A DNA stretch of 63,486 nucleotides, taken from Jaapia argillacea MUCL 33604. Taxonomy: Eukaryota > Basidiomycota > Agaricomycetes > Jaapiales > Jaapiaceae. The position numbers were made by a program, and so were the translations under genes. The DNA is taken from the NCBI GenBank assembly GCA_000697665.1, contig KL197718.1, positions 338,338 through 401,823 on the forward strand. The letters run 5' to 3'. Each line of letters starts with the position of its first letter. The stretch's first letter is position 1. This document shows positions 21,687-33,224 of this stretch, piece after piece. The notes under the pieces were generated by a model. It was not told the origin of the DNA. It was given only the letters and a program-made list of their open reading frames with translations, and did no database searches.

Positions 21687-22467
21687 CCATCAGAAGCTTC
21701 CCTATTTTCCTAATGGCCTGGTGGACTTACCATCAGACAACTCTACCAATGCCATTTCGAAACTCCTCAGCTCTACTTGCCATATGTTTGCCACAGAGTC
21801 CCCTTTCAGCCTACAACCTACTTACCTGCTCCCTACCTACAAAAATGCCTCAAAGGGATTCTCTGGAGACTGTGCTGCATGCTCTCACTTTGTATCTTCA
21901 CTTGCTCATTAACATGTCGAGGCTCTCCAACACATGCAACAACTTGGATAACAGTCTGGTTCACTTCTCAGTGCTGTTTTGATGACCTTGACAATGGGCA
22001 TAGTGGGTACATAGTGTATGGGAAGGCTGCGAATGCGCAGTGAGGAGAAGAACATAGGCATTGTATATACTGTAGTACATATGGACATAATGAGACTGGA
22101 GATCTCATTGTGTGTGCCAGCAAAATGATGTCAAACACCTGGAGAGACACAGCACGGCTCACCCAGCGTCAAGTGCAATGACACTCATCTGTCGTTGTTG
22201 TTCTCAATTGCATTGACACCCACATATCAGATTGTTCTCAGCACAATGGTCAGCCATCTCACACGGGCTGGAAGCAGGTCATCTGAGCCAATGGGGTCAG
22301 ACTGGACATATGCCCTGAAACGGTACTGACCCTCCATTGTCAATACCCCAATTTCCCTGGTGATTCTTGCAGGTTACTGTCATTCAACTCCCTCACCCAT
22401 CATATCCTTCCTGAGAAGTATCCACTTCTAGATGTGAAAGATGTAACCAACGGCCAGCCTATGTAAA
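21687..22467. other. Gene-free stretch
   Basis: Only short unrelated frames on both strands; nothing recognised. Confidence 0.4.
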
Positions 22468-24429
22468 GTGGAATTGTGGAAGAATAGCAGGGAAAAACCA
22501 ACAGAATTTCAGCCCTGGTCATGTATTTTGAGGCACAATTCAACGGAAGTTGAGGATGGTGGTGGCTGATAGCTGATGTGTCCACACACTCCAAGGGTGG
22601 GGGTGGGCAAAGGTGGCAGAAGTACAAGAAGGCCAGGAAGGGTCAGACATTGTAACGTTAACTTGCGGAGTCTTTGTTGTTCAAGTTCCGAGATCTGGCC
22701 ACATCTGAATAGTGTTTCCCAATATCTCTATTAAAATCTAAGTATAATACAAGCATATGAGATCCTCATTCATCAAGAAATAGACGTCAATTGTGGTGTC
22801 GAGTGAGAGGGCATTCACATATGGTCATGGAGAAGAAAGTTTGCCAGGAAATCTGGATCTATAATTCCAACACTTTGGCAATGTTGTCGTCACAAGGAAT
22901 GCATTTGATCCTGAAAGGCATGGGGGAACAACCAGAGAGTCTGTTGTACTCTTTCAAGTCAATGGGTTCACTGGGAATGGCCTCCATCCTGAAGCACCAG
23001 AGCATCCAAGCAATCGTGAGCCAGATCTCACACTCAGCCACAATCATACCAGGGCAGATTCGGTGGCTAGTGAATCTAAAGTTAGCTGGCGCATCACTCG
23101 TCAGAGTACATGGCATTACCTGGCTCCAAACATCCAATGATCCTGTTCATTGGCATTTGCAAGATTGGCACTCTCCGCAGAAGTGGTCGAGTTGTTGATG
23201 TAGCGGTCTGGCTGAAGGGAACAACATGAGACAAATAATGGAAAAATGGGAATTGACTGACATTGAAAGTCTCAGGCTCAGGGTGACAAGCAGGATCATT
23301 GTGCATGGTATATGTATTCAAGACCACCATGATGTCCTTCAGAATGAGGTATCCATTGTACCTGAAATCTTCTGTGGAGAAGTGAGGCGTTCCAAGCCAG
23401 AAGGGGTTGTGGCATCGCTTAACCTCCTTGACAATGGCATGGATGTACGGCAAGTTCTTCTCATCGTCAATACTGGGCATGCAGTCTTGGCCAATAACAC
23501 AATCCAACTCAGCATGGGCTTTGGCTTGAATCTCTGGATATGCAGCTAAGGAAGCAGGTGAACATCAGGTAGTCAAAGACCAAAGATTGTTACTCATGAA
23601 TAAGAGCTGGGAAATGGTCCAGACAAGTGAGTCCCAAAGACCACAGATTCAAGCAAGAAGAACTTACCACTAAACCATTGCATGATGGCAGCTGTCTGGA
23701 AATCTCCTTCAGTAAAGATGGACTAGAGGACTGGAGGTTCACACACAGTCTCAACACCTCCAATCATGAAAGCAGATGCCAGAATAGCCATATCTTTATC
23801 GTCCAAACCTTCTTCCTCTTGGGCCAGGATCATAGACTTTGCCAGGCAATCAGGCACATCCTCTCCACAATTCATCCGCACCTCAATATCCTTGATGAGA
23901 CCACCATATGTACCCATCAAACCACCATGCAAGTGGTGACCATGTGAACTCATAAATGTCAGGATCTTCTGGAGGAACGGAACAAAATCTACAAGGTTAG
24001 AGATGGGACTAGTGCAGTTCCTGGGAGACATCTGTCTGTGAGTGCATGGAAGCTCACATGAATTTGCAAGAGAGATGGAGGGCTGTCTTGACCAGCTCAT
24101 CTTTGATGCTATCAGTCCTGATAACAAAAACAATGGTCAGCATGTTGTTGAGCAAGCATCATCCGGCATGAGGCTACAGAAGAGTCAGTGCTTCTTCAGT
24201 AAAAAAGAAACTACAAACCTGAGGGTTGAGGGGGCTGGCACCTGCATTGCCTTGGATGAAGAGCTCCTTCATCAGGACATCAGCTTCAAAGTCAAGAACA
24301 TGAGTATATGTATCTACAGCACGATAGTTAAGATATTGAGTCGTAAGGTGGCGGTGCTTGCGTCTGCCAGCCAATTCATTAGCGAGATGAGGTAGCATTA
24401 GGGGAAGTAATGCCACCATCTGTCATTGT

Positions 24430-24861
24430 TGTTAGGAGCACTTTAGCGACTAGTACTCAGGCTACAACTTGAGGCTGTAGAGGATGATGAATGAGAGCGA
24501 ACCAGTTGAAGGGTACAGCTAAAGAGCTATATTATTCAAGTGGACAAGCTTAAGGAATACAAGAGGGCAAGAGTGCCTTATATACTAGGGCTGGGAAGGT
24601 AGAACATGGTGGAAGGGTATAGAAGGTGCTAATAATAGCATCCAAGGAATACAAGAGAACACAGTAGAAGGATAAGGAATAAGGTGGAATGTCCAAGGAA
24701 TTGGTAACCAGCCAAATGGGGTATAGAACAAGAGGCCGAGTTAATAATAGTACAACAGATATAAATAGGACAAGTTCAGGATACAGTGCGATAAGATGAG
24801 ATAAGGAGTCCGAGATAAGATAAGATAACAAAAAATGAACCAGTCATACGAAGTCATAACA
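24430..24861 (-). repeat. 3' LTR of element 3
   Basis: 432 nt, TGTTATGACT to CTCCTAACA on the minus strand. It keeps the exact primer-matching sequence aagcttgtcca. Confidence 0.93.
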
Positions 24862-26247
24862 TCACCCCCTCTTCTAAGCTGAGGTTTGTCCCAAACCTCC
24901 ATTCACAATCCCATAATTCCAATCCGTCTCCATCACCTGTCAGTCTAAAAATTGCTGCCATGCAGCGGTATCAGGGTATACTGGGGTGGTGGGCGACGAA
25001 AGGGGGTGTCAGGATGCCAGGAGATGTTTTTCTTGTTCCATCCAGTGGATCCAGGCCCATCGAGTGCTGTCCAGTTTGAGTTTGCATTGCTGAATGTTGT
25101 TCTCGATATAGGAGGTAAGTTGAGATTCCTTGAAGAGGGTATGTTCTGATATCAGGGTTGGCCGTGGTAGGGGTGAAATCGTGGGTACAGGCGTGGTTGG
25201 GTGTCGGTGGGGCAGGATCGGGTGATGTGCCCTCAGCGGTGGCAGTTCCAAAACTTGGCTTGCTGATGGCGCTTGGAGTCGTTGGTGGTGATATATTGAG
25301 GTGGGCATGCGGCCCAGAGGTCAACAGGGGATTGGAATGGTGAGGGAAAGGGGGCGTTAGGGGTGGATCCCCAGCGTTCAATCACATTAACAGGGTTGGG
25401 CCAGATTTCTTCAGAGTCAGCCAGGCCAGCAGGGGGCCATTCATGCTCGCCTCCTTCGGGTTTCCACTGGGTGGTGAGGCTAGGGGTGGAGTATCAAATT
25501 CGATTGCTGGGGCATTTGCTGAGGGAAGAAGGGGCCAAGGAGGGTCGAGGGGGTTGTTGGGGTTTGGAGGATGTAGCGGAGGATAAGGGTTGTAATGAGG
25601 GGAGGGAGTCGGTGGATGACAACACATCGACGGGGACCATAGGGGGGGAGGCATAGTCGGCGTGGCCGTTCCATTTGTCGATCTCCATATCTTCTAGGGG
25701 TTGGTAGTCGGATGGGTGGGGGGAGTGGACGGGGGTGGATGGGTGATACGATGGGCTGCGAGCCTCGGGTTGGGTGTTTTCTAGCAGGAGGGGGGCTGAG
25801 CCGAAGACATCTTCGATTTCTGAGACCGGTTTGGTCTGGATGATGGGGAGGAGGGGGCGCAGACTCTCGGGGCAGGCCTCAGTGTAGTCGAGGTTGTAGA
25901 TGGGGGGGGTTGATTGATGGTGATGATGGGAACGGGGAGTATGGGGTGGATGCGTTTTTGGATGTGGCTGTCAAGTTCAAAGAAGTCAAGGGCTCAGGGA
26001 CGGCCCATGCAGACATGAATGTCCTCTGGCTGGTCGCATTTCCACTCAAGAATCCAGTTCTCGGTGTTGACCAGGCCTGCTTGCATGAGGATTTTAGTTA
26101 CGAGCTGGCACTCGCAATACTTGATGTCCTCAAGGGGCATGATCTGGTTGTCGGCGGTGACATAGAAGGAGGGGGGTGCAGGGAGATGGATGCTGGGGGT
26201 GAGGACAATGGAGAGGGTATGGAGGATGGTTTGAGAGATCATTTTGC
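24862..26247 (-). pseudogene. Element 3 third reading frame with CCHC-like knuckle
   Basis: A frame beginning MISQTILHTLSIVL at about 26247 encodes a region with YCECQLVTKILMQ and WKCDQPEDIHVCMG, then a long proline/serine-rich part. In another frame near 25250 it shows KFWNCHR-GHITRSCP, a zinc knuckle with the first Cys and one Arg codon mutated (the latter to TGA). It ends close to the LTR. Its place and knuckle match the third frame of element 1. Function is unknown; it might be a nucleic-acid-binding accessory protein. Confidence 0.55.
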
Positions 26248-26981
26248 AGGGAGGGTGAGTGTTGTTTGAGCTGGTTAGACGAGAGTGGTTTGTTTTGCTG
26301 CTGGAGTATTCGGTGAGGAATGGATTTCTGCAGCTTCGCAAGGTGGGTTTTTATACATTCTGGGTTGGGGTATTTTGTCATGTATTCTGGAAGGTTTGGG
26401 AGGCTTTCCATGGCTGCACATCTTGCTGCAATGTCTATCCAGAGTTGGGTCCATTCTTCTTTGGGCATCCTGAGTAATGCAAAGGCCAGTTTGACTGGTT
26501 TGGGAGACTTGGGGTGTTTCTGATGGAATGTCTCCACTAGCTCTGCTGAGTTACAGAGGTTCTTCATGTCTTCCCACGTATTTTCCGAGTCTAGGTATCC
26601 TTTCCATCGTACCAGGTATTTGACAGATTTCTTTCCTCATCCAGCGTACTTTGATTTGACGACTTCTTCCACTTCAAATTCTTCTTTTCCAGTGATCAAG
26701 TTGGGTATGGGTCGTGGGTAGTTCAATCTGTGTTCAGCTGTTTCTTTGTATGGAGTCAGTAATCCTGCATGGAAGACTGGGTGTATTCTCCATGTTTTGG
26801 GTAATTTGAGTTGGTAGGTCCTGGATCCAACAACAGTTTCTATTTCGAAGGGACTGTGTTGTTTGGGGGAGAGTTTGGCACTGGGGTATTCCGTTTTCAC
26901 GTTTTTTCCTTCTAGCCACACCAAATCTCCGACTTTGAAGTCAGGTCTGTTAGTTCCATACTTGTTGTGTTGATTCTGCAT
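26248..26981 (-). pseudogene. Element 3 integrase C-terminus and chromodomain
   Basis: Reads RPDFKVGDLVWLEGKNVK, WRIHPVFHAGLLTPY and, after a TGA near 26638, the chromodomain VKYLVRWKGYLDSENTWE, followed by EEWTQLWIDIAARCA, matching the tail of element 1. Confidence 0.9.
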
Positions 26982-28141
26982 TGCTTCGGCTGCCAGTTTA
27001 AGGCATGCTTCTGCTTCTTCCCTTGACTTCTTGAGTTCCTCCAGTCATTGTTTGGCTGCTGGGACATTGGACGTGGGTCTAAACGATGGTTTGACCTTAG
27101 CTCGGTATCCGTGCATGAGTTCAAAAGGTGTTTTCTTGGTTGCGGAGTGTATACGCGTATTGTGGGATAGTTCTGCGGCGTAGAGAAGTGAGGGCCAGTG
27201 GTTTTGAGCTTGGTTACAATATGCTTAGAGGAATATTTCCAATTCCTGGTTGATTCTTTCCGTGGCTCCATCGGTTTCCAGGTGGTATCCCGTGCTTATG
27301 GCTGATTTAATGTTGAGTCGGTTGAATATGGCACGGAGGACCTGTGATGTGAATTGGGGTCCTCTATCTGATATCATTTTGTCTGGTAATCTGTATCGTC
27401 TGAAGCGCCTTTGATAAGAATTTCTGCTGTCCCATTGGCGTCTATGGTTTTATTGCAGGGTGTGAAGATTACGGTTTTGGTAAATTGATTGGTGAGGATG
27501 TGGATGGTGTTGAAGTTGTCTACTTCCGGTATGCCTGTAATGAAATCTTGTGTTACAATTTTGAAGGGTCATGTTGGTATTTCTGTTGGGTGTAGTGGTT
27601 CTTGTGTTGGGTTGTTGTTTGGTTTGATGGACTGGCATGTTGCACATCCTTTGACGTAATTTTTGACGAATATCGACATACCAGGCCACCAGTAGTCTCA
27701 TTGTATGATTTCTAGGGTTTTGTATCTTCCAGGATGTCCCATTAGGGTGGGGTCGTGGCACGATTTTATGACCTTCCGTCGTAGATCTGTGTTCTTGGGT
27801 ACGTATATCTTTCCTTGGTAGAGGATTAATCTGTCCTCTAGGTTCCATTCTTCTAGTCCTTTGGTGAGGGACCGTGGTCCTTGTGTGTGGATGGAGTCTA
27901 GTGCCATTGCTACTGAATTGTCCAGTTTGTTATTCCTTCTGATTTCTTCCTTTAGGTCTGAGTCTCCTATTATCTGTACATGTTCCTTGGGTTTTGTTGT
28001 TATTATGCTTCGTATTGCTAGCCGAATCTGTTGTGTGATGATGGGGGAATGCGTCGAGGCAGTTCCTCGTCCTGTGATATTGATCTGTTTGGTGAAAAGT
28101 TGGGGGCCTAGTAATATTCTGTCCTGATTGTTGGTATCCAC
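26982..28141 (-). pseudogene. Element 3 integrase zinc and catalytic domains
   Basis: Shows EEWNLEDRLILYQGKIYVP, the zinc-domain HDPTLMGHPGRYKTLEII, CATCQ in another frame, MISDRGPQFTS and ETDGATERINQE around the catalytic Asp and Glu. Several frameshifts and stops split it. The tryptophan in EEWNLED identifies the residue lost to TGA in element 1. Confidence 0.88.
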
Positions 28142-29674
28142 CCCCTCTCTATGGTCTTGTCATCTCGAAAGACCGTCAGATTTGTTCGACTTTCCGGGTT
28201 TGTGGATTAGTTCAAAGTTGAAGCGTGTTAGGAATTGGGCCCATCTCGCTTGTCGTTGACTCAGTTTTTGGGCATTTCAAAAGTATTCCAGGTTCTTGTG
28301 GTTGGTGTAGATCTTGATCTGGTGGGTACATCCCTCCAGATAGTGTCGCCATGCTTCCAAAGAGTGAATGATCGCAAGTAGTTCCTTGTCATATATATCG
28401 TAATTTCATTCTCCATCCAATAGGGATTTTGACAAATATGTGACTGGGTGCCACTTCCCATTGTCTTCTAACTGTGTGAGGACAGCGCCAGTTGCGTAAT
28501 CAGATGTGTCACATTCGATTTGGAATGGTTTTGTTGTGTCTGGTGTTACCAGTGTTGGGGACAATGTGAACAATGCCTTGAGCCTGTCGAAGGCTCCCTG
28601 GCATTTGGTGGTCCAGCCCCATTTGTGCTCCTTTTTTGTCAATTCAAATAGCGGCTTGGCGACCCTTGAGAAGTTGCGAATGAATCGTCAGTAGAAGTTG
28701 CAGAATCCTAGAAAGGATTGAACTTCCTTGACTTTCTTGGGTTCGGGCCATTCCATTATTCCGGCGACTTTAACTGGGTCCATTTCTACAAGGTTGTGGG
28801 AGACCATTAGTCCTAGGTATTCGATTTTGGGGACTTTGAACGTGCATTTCTCTGGTTTCAGGAAAAGGTCGTTTTCCTCTAGGACCTTCATTACCTGGTG
28901 GAGTATTTGCCGATGTTTGGTCATATCTTGGGTGAAGATCAGGATGTCGTCCAAATAGACTATGACGTGTCCTCCATCGATCAGGTCTTTGAATAGCTCG
29001 TTCATCATTGTTTGGAAGGTTGCCGGTGAGTTGGTTAACCCAAAGAACATAACTCGTGGTTCATATAGTCCCCGGTTGGTTTTGAAGGCCACCTTCCATT
29101 TGTCCCCTTTTTTGATTCTCACGTTGTTGTATCCCCATCATAGGTCTAATTTGGAGTAGATCTTGGCCCCTTTTAATTTATTGATGAGTTTGGAAATAAG
29201 AGGTATCGGATAGGTGTTTTTGACTGTCATTGAATTGAGGTATCGGTAATCCTGTGTTGGTCGGAGTTTACTGTCTTTCTTTTTTATGAAGAAGAATGGT
29301 GACAACAGCAGGGACTTTGATGGTTGGATGTACTTCTTCCCTAGTTGTTCTTCCAGGAAGGCGTCGAGTTCCTTTTGTTCTGATGGGGATAGGGGATATG
29401 TCTTGCAATTGATTGGTTTCCATCCTTCTTTTAATTCTATTGCATGGTCCCAGGGGCGTTTTATCGGGAAATGTTCTGATGCTTTCTTTTTGAAGACCCT
29501 CTTGTATTTCCAATATTCCCTAGGTACCATCTCTCCTAATGTCCTCTCTTTCTGTCCTTGGGCGGCTTTTTCTGCTAGTTCGATGGATTTGTTCCTGTGG
29601 GCCCTTGCTGTAATGATGATAGGATGTTCATCTTTGTCTGATTCTTTGTTGTCTTTGGGCAATGGGTTTCCCAT
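28142..29674 (-). pseudogene. Element 3 reverse transcriptase and RNase H
   Basis: RT motifs: LSPFFFIKKKDSKLRPTQDY, AKIYSKLDL, FFGLTNSPATFQ, catalytic YLDD (28946-28957) in VIVYLDDILIF, and KPEKCTF. RNase H: FQIECDTSDYATGAVLTQ and YDKELLAII. Stops fall at L-WGYNNV (29134) and NFY-RFI (28685), both TGA at expected arginines. Confidence 0.92.
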
Positions 29675-30240
29675 TAGGGCGTGGTGTACCTTGATGCCTT
29701 GGTATGGCCAGGGTCATATCTCCTGGTCTGAATTGGTGGTTTCGTCTGTAGTCCATAGTTCTGAGGGGAGTGTTCCTTGTTTACTCGGCTTCTGTATTTT
29801 GGTTTTAGCTTTCTCGATCATGATAGGTTCTGTGTCATGGTTTTGGGCCTTTGGGACTGGTTTGGCTTGTGCAAAGATGGGTCCTTGTCAGATCTGGCAT
29901 GTGTCTGGGCATCAACTGAGGTTGAGCATATAGGTTTGCCAGTCTATTTCAGGGTTGTGTTCTAGTAGCCAATCACTTCCAAGGATGATGTTTTCTTTTC
30001 CTATGTTGGTGACATAGAATTGGTTGTTTTCCATGTGGGTCCCTTCTTCCTGTCTGTGAATTTGGACTCCTAGCTCAACATAGTAGCAGATTTCTCCATT
30101 TGTGTTTTCCGAGTCGTCAACGTTATGAATGGGGATTTGAGTTGGTTGTTTCTGGAGGTTCATTTGTTTTTTGACAGCATACTCGTAACTGATTAGATTT
30201 CTGGTGGCCCCGCTGTCAACTTAGGCTTCAGTGGTGACAG
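29675..30240 (-). pseudogene. Element 3 protease domain
   Basis: The C-terminal protease part reads NIGKENIILGSDWLLEHNPEIDW, matching element 1. The active-site DSGATRNL lies at about 30190-30215, after a disrupted codon. The linker toward RT is degenerate. Confidence 0.75.
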
Positions 30241-30559
30241 TTTGATTCCTTCCAATAAGTTCAATTTGGATACATAAGGATGGGGTGCCCAAATTCTTTA
30301 AGGTGGAAATAGATAATAATTTGGGGGTATCCAAGATTTGGTATCGATTAAAGGAATCTCGTTTAACCTTCTCATTCGCCACAGCCAGAAGGTGATTTAA
30401 AAACCCAATTTAGCAAACTCTTCTCTGACCGTTTGTACTACCTCCCATCTGTTATCCTCTGCCATATCTTGTAGGAGATTCCTGATCTCCTTTCCTACGT
30501 CCCTTGGTTCTTCCTCTTTTTCTCCTACTTCGATAACCCTTGCTTGGAAGTGTTTCTTG

Positions 30560-32125
30560 AAGGGTTTCCTTCGTTTGTCTGGGCAATCGTGGGAGAAGTG
30601 TCTGGGTTTGCGGCAGTAGAAGCATGCATTGGTATCCCTTAACTTCTTCTGTTCTTGGTCATCTAGACGTCGGAATTGTCCAGTTCGTCAATTCCTTCCA
30701 AACCAAGCGGCATCAATGTCCATGGGGACGCCTTCGGATTGGTAGGGTTGCTGGTATCTGGGAGTGGGATTGTCGGGGTATATGGGTTTGGCCGAGCGAC
30801 ATCTCCAGGATTTTTCAGCGGCTGCTTGTTGTTGGAGGAGGTCTTCCTGGATGGCGGCAGCTTTAAATTTGGCGTAATTGGATGGAGGAGTGGGAAGGTG
30901 GATGATAGCAGGAGGATGTCCCAATTGAGTCCTTTCTTGAAGTATTTGAGTAGGGCGGCATTGTTGAATTTGGTATAGTGTGCTAGATCCTCGAATTTGG
31001 CGACATAGTCATCAACGGACAATCTTCCTTGTTGTAGGTTCTGGATTTGCATTCTTGTGGTTCCTCCCTTGTCTAATTCCTTGAACACGTCCTTGACGCG
31101 AGTAATGAATTCGTCCCAAGTGTCTTTACTTCCGTCCACTTTGGTATAGGGGCTGGTGGGTTTCTCATAGTCCTCTATGTATTTCATTGCCCAAGAACCG
31201 GCAGTGCCATCCTTCATGAAGAAAGGGTATAGGTGATCTTGGCCCATTTGTTCTTGAAGTTGTCGGGATTGGCTCCAATGTTAAGTTTAACTTCTTGAAT
31301 GAATTTGTCAGTCTGTAGGCGGTCACCAGTGAATACTGATGGAGGGGCGAGTTTGGGTCCTTTGTTAGCTGTGCCGGACATAGTACTGCTGTGTGTGGGA
31401 CCTGGTGGTGGTGGAGGTGGTGGCGGAACAGGTGGGACTTGGGGTTGGGGAATTGAAGTTGGTACGGGGTGGTTGGGTGGATCGGGAGGAGGTTCGGTGT
31501 CGACGGGGATGGGAGCGGGTTCTTCAGGATTGGTTTCCCCAGTAGGAGGGTCCTGTGTTGGGGAATGTGAGTCTTCGGGTTCTTCAGTGATGGGGGCGGG
31601 TTGAGTTTCTGCTTCTTCTTCGGTGGTTGAGTGGTCGTTGTCTGATTCCTCTGGGGCTTGGTAAGATGTTCTAGAAGCAGATCTAGACACAACTTCACGT
31701 AGTTCTTGTAGTCCTTGGTTGCTATGGATGGATTGTTGACTGGGTTGTCGTGACGGGGGTTTAGGTCGAGGGGTTCCTCCTCGAGAGATTCTTTGATGGG
31801 GGTTAGCCCACAGGGGTTGGGTAGAAGAGGACACGAGGAGCAGTAGGGGGGAGATGACTGAGAGTGGTACAGGGCTGGTTGGCGGTGGGGATCCAGCTGT
31901 TTCGGGTGTGGTGGGGGTTTGAGGTAGGACCTCGGGGTGTAGTCGGATGTATTCCTGGAGGTTAGGGAGGTCTGGGTTGAAGGGGAATTGGAATGGTTTT
32001 CCAAATTGAGCGACCTTTCGGTCTCTTTGGACAACGAAAGGGGCTCGATTGTAGTAGAATAGTCTGTTGGAGCTATCGAAGTGTATTCTATTTTGGACAC
32101 TGGAATTGTACTGGACGAGTTCCAA
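30560..32125 (-). pseudogene. gag: Element 3 gag
   Basis: Starts MELVQYNSSVQNRIHF. A proline-rich middle is followed by a capsid-like part (PSVFTGDRLQTDKFIQE, GSWAMKYIEDYEKP, QIQNLQQGRLSVDDY) and a zinc knuckle, CFYCRKPRHFSHDC, near 30605-30630. Frameshifts occur near 31225 and 30920. The capsid motifs are shared with element 1 but not element 2. Confidence 0.88.
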
Positions 32126-32779
32126 GAAGGTTGGCGTGTGGGTGTCGGTGGGGAGCGGGTGTTGTTGATAAGCGGAGAGTGCATAGGGATCAATCTTGGC
32201 AAGTACGTGTGGGCAGGGAACAAGTTTGATGTGTTGTCAGTGGAGTAGTTCTACTTCTTCTGCTTGCTGATGTATTCGTTCGATAATGTTGTTGATTTGT
32301 GTGTGAAGGGCGATTAGGTCGGTGCTGACAATGTTGAGCTGGTGGTAGAGTTGGTCAAGTTCTTGGGTGACTAGCAGAAACGCACTTAAGAAAGCGTCAA
32401 TGTGGATCCATACTTCCGCCAGGTTTGGTATTTAATGAGTGCTTTGAGGAGGATGAGGATGCGGACTAGTTTGGATCGTTGCTTGATCTTTTCGTGTGTG
32501 GGGGAGGGGGGAATGGGGTAGTGGGCAGCAACGGGGAGTAGTTGAGTGGGAGTTTCTAGGTTGGCATTGCCGACTGGGTATAAAGCGTGTGTTACTCGTT
32601 GTTTAACGAATAAGAACTGTTTATTGTCGCAATGTTGTACTAGAAAAAGGGGTCGAATGTCAATGGTGTCGATGATGCTAGGGCAGGGTTCATTGGTTAT
32701 GATAATGTGATAGGATTCCAGGGTGAATGAGGTCGCAGATCCTGACTGTGTTGGTGTTGTAGGGTGAGTAGGGTGTGGA
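32126..32779 (-). other. Element 3 leader
   Basis: The region between the primer-binding site and gag has no convincing frame. It is about 650 nt long, similar to the leader of element 1. Confidence 0.5.
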
Positions 32780-32792
32780 AAGCTTGTCCAAG
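32780..32792 (-). other. Primer-binding site of element 3, probably self-primed
   Basis: On the minus strand the LTR is followed by ct and then tggacaagctt. This is the exact reverse complement of aagcttgtcca in the 3' LTR and the solo LTR at 15783, with one transition in the 5' LTR (32904-32914). That site lies 33 nt from the TATA box (first T at 32947). Confidence 0.6.
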
Positions 32793-33224
32793 TGTTAGGA
32801 GTGCTTTAGCGACTAGTACTCAGGCTACAACTTGAGGCTGTAGAGGATGACAAACGAGAGCGAACCAGTTGAAGGGTACAGCTAAAGAGCTGTATTATTC
32901 AAGTGGACAAGTTTAAGGAATACAAGAGGGCGAGAGCACCTTATATACTAGGGCTGGGAAGGTAGAACATGGTGGAAGGGTATAGAAGGTGCTAATAATA
33001 GTGTCCAAGGAATACAAGAGAACACAGTAGAAGGATAAGGAATAAGGTGGAACGTCCAAGGAATCGGTAACCAGCCAAATGGGGTATAGAACGAGAGGCC
33101 GAGTTAATAATAGTACAACAGATATAAATAGGACAAGTTCAGGATACAGCGCGATAAGATGAGATAAGGAGTCCGAGATAAGACAAGATAACAAAAAATG
33201 AACCAGTCATATGAAGTCGTAACA
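32793..33224 (-). repeat. 5' LTR of element 3
   Basis: 432 nt, colinear with 24430-24861. Differences are few and mostly transitions. Confidence 0.93.

Larger units (their letters stand above)
24430..33224 (-). mobile_element. Element 3: Ty3/gypsy chromovirus in P450 copy A
   Basis: An 8795-bp element with two 432-nt LTRs and an exact 5-bp target duplication, attgt (24425-24429, 33225-33229). Copy B has a single attgt at 44046-44050 at the matching place. On the minus strand the order is gag (CCHC), protease, RT (YLDD), RNase H, integrase, chromodomain and a third frame. It is related to element 1 but has different LTRs. LTRs are very similar, suggesting a fairly recent insertion. Internal stops, among them the same arginine-to-TGA change after NFY as in element 1, show it is inactive. 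Confidence 0.96.

Noticed and set aside
31214-32223. Second long minus-strand frame overlapping element 3 gag (about 352 codons, Pro/His-rich)
   Set aside because: The other frame carries the conserved capsid motifs; this one is its shadow.
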